A stretch of DNA of 8,865 nucleotides from Bdellovibrionales bacterium (lineage in GTDB: Bacteria > Bdellovibrionota > Bdellovibrionia > Bdellovibrionales > UBA1609), in the NCBI GenBank assembly GCA_020435025.1, contig JAGRAG010000046.1, positions 1 through 8,865 on the forward strand, given 5' to 3'. This document shows, piece after piece, positions 5,261 to 8,865 of this stretch; within the stretch, counting starts at the first letter, position 1, and every line of letters begins with the position of its first letter. The notes below the pieces were generated by a model, which saw only the letters and a list, made by a program, of their open reading frames with translations, ran no database searches and was not told where the DNA came from. Position numbers and translations under genes: made by a program.

Positions 5261-7864
5261 ATGAGCTCTTTCAACCTGCCCGATAAGTTACAAGATCTCT
5301 CTCTGATGGCCCAAAACTACTATTGGAGTTGGAGCCAAGATGTGTGGCCACTGTATGAGCGACTCTCGCCAGAAAAGTGGACAGACACTAGGAACCCTGT
5401 CGCTTGTCTGCAGTCGGCTTCACCAAATGCTTTAGAGCAGCTCGCAGGGGATCCAGAATATGTCTCTCTCGTAAAGAAAAAAGGCGATGCTTTTCGAAAG
5501 TACCTTAACGAGCCCAATACTTGGTATGCGAAAAACTTTGCAAACACTTCGACGGAACTGATCGCATACTTTAGTGCCGAATTTGGAATCCATGAAGCTC
5601 TTCCCATTTACAGCGGTGGATTGGGTGTCCTAGCCGGAGACCATGTGAAGTCCTCCAGCGACCTTGGAGTGCCCATGGTTTTTGTCGGGCTTTTTTACAG
5701 CGAAGGCTACTTCACCCAGCAGATCGATAGTCAAGGTCAGCAACAAGATGTCTACGCTTTCCAAGATCCACAATCCATGTCGCTCTCACTCATGAAATCA
5801 GATAGTGGCAGTCCACTAAATGTCTCGGTGAAAATTGCCGAAAGAAATGTGGATCTCCAAATCTGGAGAGCGGAAGTGGGAAGAAACAGTCTTTATCTAT
5901 TGGACTCCAATATTGATACCAATAGTACAAACGATCGCCAGTTGACTTCTCGTCTTTATGGAGGCGATCGCGAGATGCGTATCGCTCAAGAAATCATTCT
6001 TGGGATTGGTGGAATCCACGCCCTTAAAGCCCTGAAATTAGAACCCACGGCTTTTCATATGAACGAGGGACATTCCGGCTTTTTCCAACTACAGCGTGTT
6101 TTGAATACTATGTCTGAAAAGCAAGTCAACTTTGAGGAAGCTCGCCTTCTCTGTTCGGCCAACTGCTTATTTACAACTCACACACCCGTTCCTGCAGGAA
6201 ACGAAACCTTCGAATTGCCACTCATTCACAAGTACTTCTATCAATACGTCAAACAGCTAGATATCTCTTGGCACCGCTTTTTAGAACTGGGGCTTGTCAG
6301 TGAAAAAAGTGATTACAAGTATTTTAGCTTAACTGTCTTTGCTTTGAATTTTTCCAGATTTTACAATGGTGTCAGTGAACTCCACGGTCGCATTGCCAAA
6401 AAGATGTGGCGAAGCCTCTGGAAAGATGTTCCGGAAGTCGACAATCCCATCTCTCACATTACCAACGGCGTTCATGTTCCGACCTGGACCTGTCTTGAAT
6501 TTAAAAATCTCTTTGCCCAAGAACTTGATGAGGATTGGATCTCCCATCTCAGTGATCAAAACTTTTGGGACAGAATCAGAGAGATTCCTGATGCCAAGAT
6601 TAAAAACATTAAAATTGAAAGAAAGAAAAAATTAATTCAGTTGGTTCGACGTTTGATGGCCGAGCAACTCCATCGAAATGGTGAAAGTCCTAATGCCATT
6701 TCAGAAGTAAAGGACTTCCTTGATGAGAACGTTCTCACAATTGGATTCGCTCGACGATTTGCTACTTACAAACGAGCCACGTTGATTTTCAAAGATGAAG
6801 AGCGTCTTGCAAAGATTGTCAACAACCCCGATCGCCCAGTACAATTCATCTTTGCCGGCAAAGCCCATCCAGCAGATATTCCTGGCCAGGAATTTATCAA
6901 AAAGATCTATCAGATTTCCCGCAAACCAGAATTCAAAGGCAAGATTGTTATCTTGGAAAACTATGATATGAATATTTCTCGCCATATGGTTTCCGGTGTA
7001 GATGTCTGGTTGAATAACCCACGTCGGCCTATGGAGGCCAGCGGAACCAGTGGCCAAAAAGTTCCCTTAAATTTTGGAATCAATTTTAGTGTTCTTGATG
7101 GTTGGTGGCGTGAAGGCTACGATGGAAAAAATGGCTGGACCATCGGCAAAGAAAAAGACTACCCTTCCGATGACGTTCAAGATCTCGAAGATGCCAATGA
7201 TTTCTATTCAACCTTAGAAGAAACTATTATTCCTCTTTACCTGAGCACCAGTGATTCCGATAACTGGATTACCAGAACTAAAGAGAGCCTGATAAGCAAC
7301 ATTGCCCGCTTCAGTACCTATCGAATGGTTCAAGATTACACGCAAAAATTCTATATTCCGGCCATTAATTATGGGAAGTACTTTTCCATTGAATCTAATA
7401 AAGAGCACATGGATGCTTACATTAAAACTCGACGTTTTTTAAGACGCAACTGGGGGGCTGTTACTTTTACGAATGTAAGTCTCTCAGGAGCCGTAGCGGA
7501 AGCCCCTTCGAAGTACCCGGAGTACAAACTAACCCCTTCTCATCATACCGAATTTCCCGTTGATGATACCCTGCCGGGTCGTGTTTTCGAAACAGTTCAA
7601 TCAAAAATTGAGATCTCAGCCTATTTGGGAGAAATGACTCCTGAGCATGTTAAAGCGGAAATCGTTGTGACTGACAGTGAAAAGCGCGATGAGATTTCTT
7701 ATATGGAGATGAATGTTACGGATCGTGACGATCGCGGCTGCTATACGTTCTCTGCGGATTTTGCATCTAAAGACAAATCAACAAAGCGATTGCGCATCCG
7801 ACTTGTTCCAACTATGCCTCACTTACAAAATAAGTTTGAGTTTGGATATACCGCCTGGCTATAG
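5261..7864 (+). CDS. glgP: Alpha-glucan (glycogen/maltodextrin) phosphorylase, GT35
   Basis: This cytoplasmic, PLP-dependent enzyme releases glucose-1-phosphate from the non-reducing ends of alpha-1,4-glucans. The 867-residue product belongs to the phosphorylase subgroup with a DUF3417 N-terminal domain (about residues 5-95, rich in Trp and Tyr), the type seen in Mycobacterium GlgP. The catalytic core begins at AYFSAEFGIHE. It then shows YSGGLGVLAGD, FHMNEGH (265-271), TTHTPVPAG (305-313), NGVHVPTW (402-409) and RRFATYKR (498-505). EASGTSGQK follows, with the presumed PLP-binding Lys600, then DGWW. The last 130 or so residues form the beta-rich tail usual in this subgroup. Two positions near the PLP lysine differ from the common form (Gln before Lys600, Phe-Gly in place of Gly-Gly soon after); activity is probably kept. 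The ATG at 5261 has AAGGA six bases upstream. malQ follows after eight bases, a classic pairing for maltodextrin breakdown. Confidence 0.95.
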   Translation: MSSFNLPDKLQDLSLMAQNYYWSWSQDVWPLYERLSPEKWTDTRNPVACLQSASPNALEQLAGDPEYVSLVKKKGDAFRKYLNEPNTWYAKNFANTSTELIAYFSAEFGIHEALPIYSGGLGVLAGDHVKSSSDLGVPMVFVGLFYSEGYFTQQIDSQGQQQDVYAFQDPQSMSLSLMKSDSGSPLNVSVKIAERNVDLQIWRAEVGRNSLYLLDSNIDTNSTNDRQLTSRLYGGDREMRIAQEIILGIGGIHALKALKLEPTAFHMNEGHSGFFQLQRVLNTMSEKQVNFEEARLLCSANCLFTTHTPVPAGNETFELPLIHKYFYQYVKQLDISWHRFLELGLVSEKSDYKYFSLTVFALNFSRFYNGVSELHGRIAKKMWRSLWKDVPEVDNPISHITNGVHVPTWTCLEFKNLFAQELDEDWISHLSDQNFWDRIREIPDAKIKNIKIERKKKLIQLVRRLMAEQLHRNGESPNAISEVKDFLDENVLTIGFARRFATYKRATLIFKDEERLAKIVNNPDRPVQFIFAGKAHPADIPGQEFIKKIYQISRKPEFKGKIVILENYDMNISRHMVSGVDVWLNNPRRPMEASGTSGQKVPLNFGINFSVLDGWWREGYDGKNGWTIGKEKDYPSDDVQDLEDANDFYSTLEETIIPLYLSTSDSDNWITRTKESLISNIARFSTYRMVQDYTQKFYIPAINYGKYFSIESNKEHMDAYIKTRRFLRRNWGAVTFTNVSLSGAVAEAPSKYPEYKLTPSHHTEFPVDDTLPGRVFETVQSKIEISAYLGEMTPEHVKAEIVVTDSEKRDEISYMEMNVTDRDDRGCYTFSADFASKDKSTKRLRIRLVPTMPHLQNKFEFGYTAWL

Positions 7865-7867
7865 AGG
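7863..7867 (+). promoter_or_regulatory. malQ ribosome-binding site overlapping the glgP stop
   Basis: AGAGG uses the last two bases of the glgP TAG codon and lies five bases before the malQ ATG. The arrangement implies that ribosomes ending glgP can reinitiate on malQ, so the two enzymes are made together. Confidence 0.65.
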
Positions 7868-7872
7868 TCTTT

Positions 7873-8865
7873 ATGTCCTATCAATTTCCACGGGCGTCCG
7901 GAGTCCTTTTAGCCATCTCTTCTCTTCCTTCTAACTTTGGAGTGGGAGACTTGGGGCCAGATGCCTACCGATTCGTCGATCGTCTGAGTGAAGCACAACA
8001 GAGCTATTGGCAGGTGCTTCCTATTAACTACTCCGCTAGTCGTGATGGATGCCCTTACTCCTGTTATTCGACATTTGGGTATTACCCCATTTTAATATCG
8101 CCCGAGAGACTCTCCCAGTGGGAGCTTGTCGACAAACATGAGGTGGACCTCCTTCGACTTTCCGACGATGCAGACGGTAACACGTGGACCCATTATGAAG
8201 CTGTCCTTCAATCTAAAAAAGTGCTGTTTCAAAAGGCTGTTGAGAGATTTCAAAAAAACCAACATCACTTTCTAAAACGCAGTTATGACCGGTTCCTGGA
8301 GGCACAAGGAGATTGGTGTTTTGACTTGGCCCTCTTTTTAACTTTGACTGAAAAATATGGAGACTCCTGGACCAGGTGGCCCGAAGGAGCCCGAAAAAGA
8401 GACCCTGAATTTTTAAAGACCTTTAAGAACGACTTCTTACCTGTTTTTGAATATCATCTGACTCTACAGTTTTTCTTTTACAAGCAGTGGAAGGATTTGC
8501 GAAAATACGCCCTTAAAAATAATGTCGCCCTGATTGGTGACCTTCCTATTTTTGTCGCTCATCACAGTCTTGATGTATGGAAAAATCCCGAGTTTTTTAA
8601 GTTAAACTCTGACGGAACGATGTCTTTTGAAACGGGGGCACCTCCTGATGAGTTTAACTCAAATGGCCAAAAGTGGAGCACGCCCAATTACAATTGGCAG
8701 GCTATGGCAGATGATCAGTTTTCGTGGTGGCGTCGACGCATTCGACATTTATTCGACCATTTCGACATCGTAAGAATTGATCACTTTGTGGGAATGTACA
8801 ATGTTTTTGAAATTCCCGTGAAAGACAAAACAGCTCGCAACGGCAAGTGGTCTCTTTCGAAGGGC
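7873..8865 (+). CDS. malQ: 4-alpha-glucanotransferase (amylomaltase, GH77), 3' end missing
   Basis: This cytoplasmic enzyme transfers alpha-1,4-glucan segments between maltodextrins, releasing glucose and building chains long enough for GlgP. I translated 331 codons from the ATG at 7873. The product starts directly with the GH77 core (PRASGVLL, GVGDLGPDAYRFVD, SYWQVLP), so it lacks the long N-terminal extension of E. coli MalQ and resembles the roughly 500-residue Thermus type. Further motifs are GDLPIFVAH (from 222), DVWKNPEFFKL, GAPPD (255-259), FNSNGQKW and FDIVRIDHF, in which Asp303 is the expected catalytic nucleophile. The acid/base Glu, in the EDLG-like motif of the family, lies beyond the right edge, as does the stop codon. 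No frameshift is seen. It is eight bases downstream of glgP and should be co-transcribed and translationally coupled with it. Confidence 0.95.
   Translation, partial: MSYQFPRASGVLLAISSLPSNFGVGDLGPDAYRFVDRLSEAQQSYWQVLPINYSASRDGCPYSCYSTFGYYPILISPERLSQWELVDKHEVDLLRLSDDADGNTWTHYEAVLQSKKVLFQKAVERFQKNQHHFLKRSYDRFLEAQGDWCFDLALFLTLTEKYGDSWTRWPEGARKRDPEFLKTFKNDFLPVFEYHLTLQFFFYKQWKDLRKYALKNNVALIGDLPIFVAHHSLDVWKNPEFFKLNSDGTMSFETGAPPDEFNSNGQKWSTPNYNWQAMADDQFSWWRRRIRHLFDHFDIVRIDHFVGMYNVFEIPVKDKTARNGKWSLSKG

Noticed and set aside
6701..7057. 118-codon reading frame on the - strand
   Set aside because: It lies wholly inside the well-supported glgP catalytic core, resembles no family I recognise and is explained as an antisense shadow.
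7713..7934. Short + strand frame spanning the glgP-malQ junction
   Set aside because: It overlaps the end of glgP and start of malQ in another frame, with no recognisable protein features.
1..8865. CRISPR array, insertion sequence, tRNA, rRNA or phage genes
   Set aside because: No direct-repeat array, terminal inverted repeats with transposase, tRNA-like fold or phage/defence protein was found on reading both strands.

Overview
The window is ordinary dense bacterial chromosome. It carries five protein-coding genes, all on the + strand, two of them cut by the window edges. Base composition looks moderate, roughly mid-40s % GC by eye. A fused proline-utilisation enzyme, a MalE-type periplasmic sugar-binding protein with a signal peptide, and an actinobacterial/deltaproteobacterial-style short glucan phosphorylase point to a Gram-negative bacterium. 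The Bdellovibrionota/old deltaproteobacterial group is a reasonable guess, but it rests on protein flavour only and is not proven by any marker here.

Layout. (1) Positions 2-2608: the 3' part of a putA-type gene (proline dehydrogenase fused to P5C dehydrogenase), whose 5' end lies before the window. (2) Positions 2609-2706: a short gap with a large nested stem-loop ending in a T tract, then a perfect 10-bp palindrome beside the next ribosome-binding site. (3) Positions 2707-4951: a tight pair, a ROK-family sugar kinase followed after one base by malE. (4) Positions 4952-5260: a 309-bp non-coding gap with a good candidate rho-independent terminator for malE, then a promoter candidate and inverted repeats leading to glgP. 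(5) Positions 5261-8865: glgP (alpha-glucan phosphorylase) and, 8 bases later, malQ (4-alpha-glucanotransferase), which runs off the right edge.

How the genes work together. Positions 2707 onward read as a maltodextrin/glycogen utilisation locus. MalE would capture maltodextrins in the periplasm. MalQ would disproportionate short chains, releasing glucose and making longer chains. GlgP would phosphorolyse the longer chains to glucose-1-phosphate, and the ROK kinase would phosphorylate the free glucose. The ABC permease (MalF/G/K) and phosphoglucomutase are not in the window. PutA feeds proline into glutamate and is probably a separate transcription unit.

I do not see an undescribed defence, mobile or RNA system. 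The points most worth a second look are the structured putA-kinase junction, the changed sugar-contact residues of MalE, and the apparent separation of malE from its permease genes.
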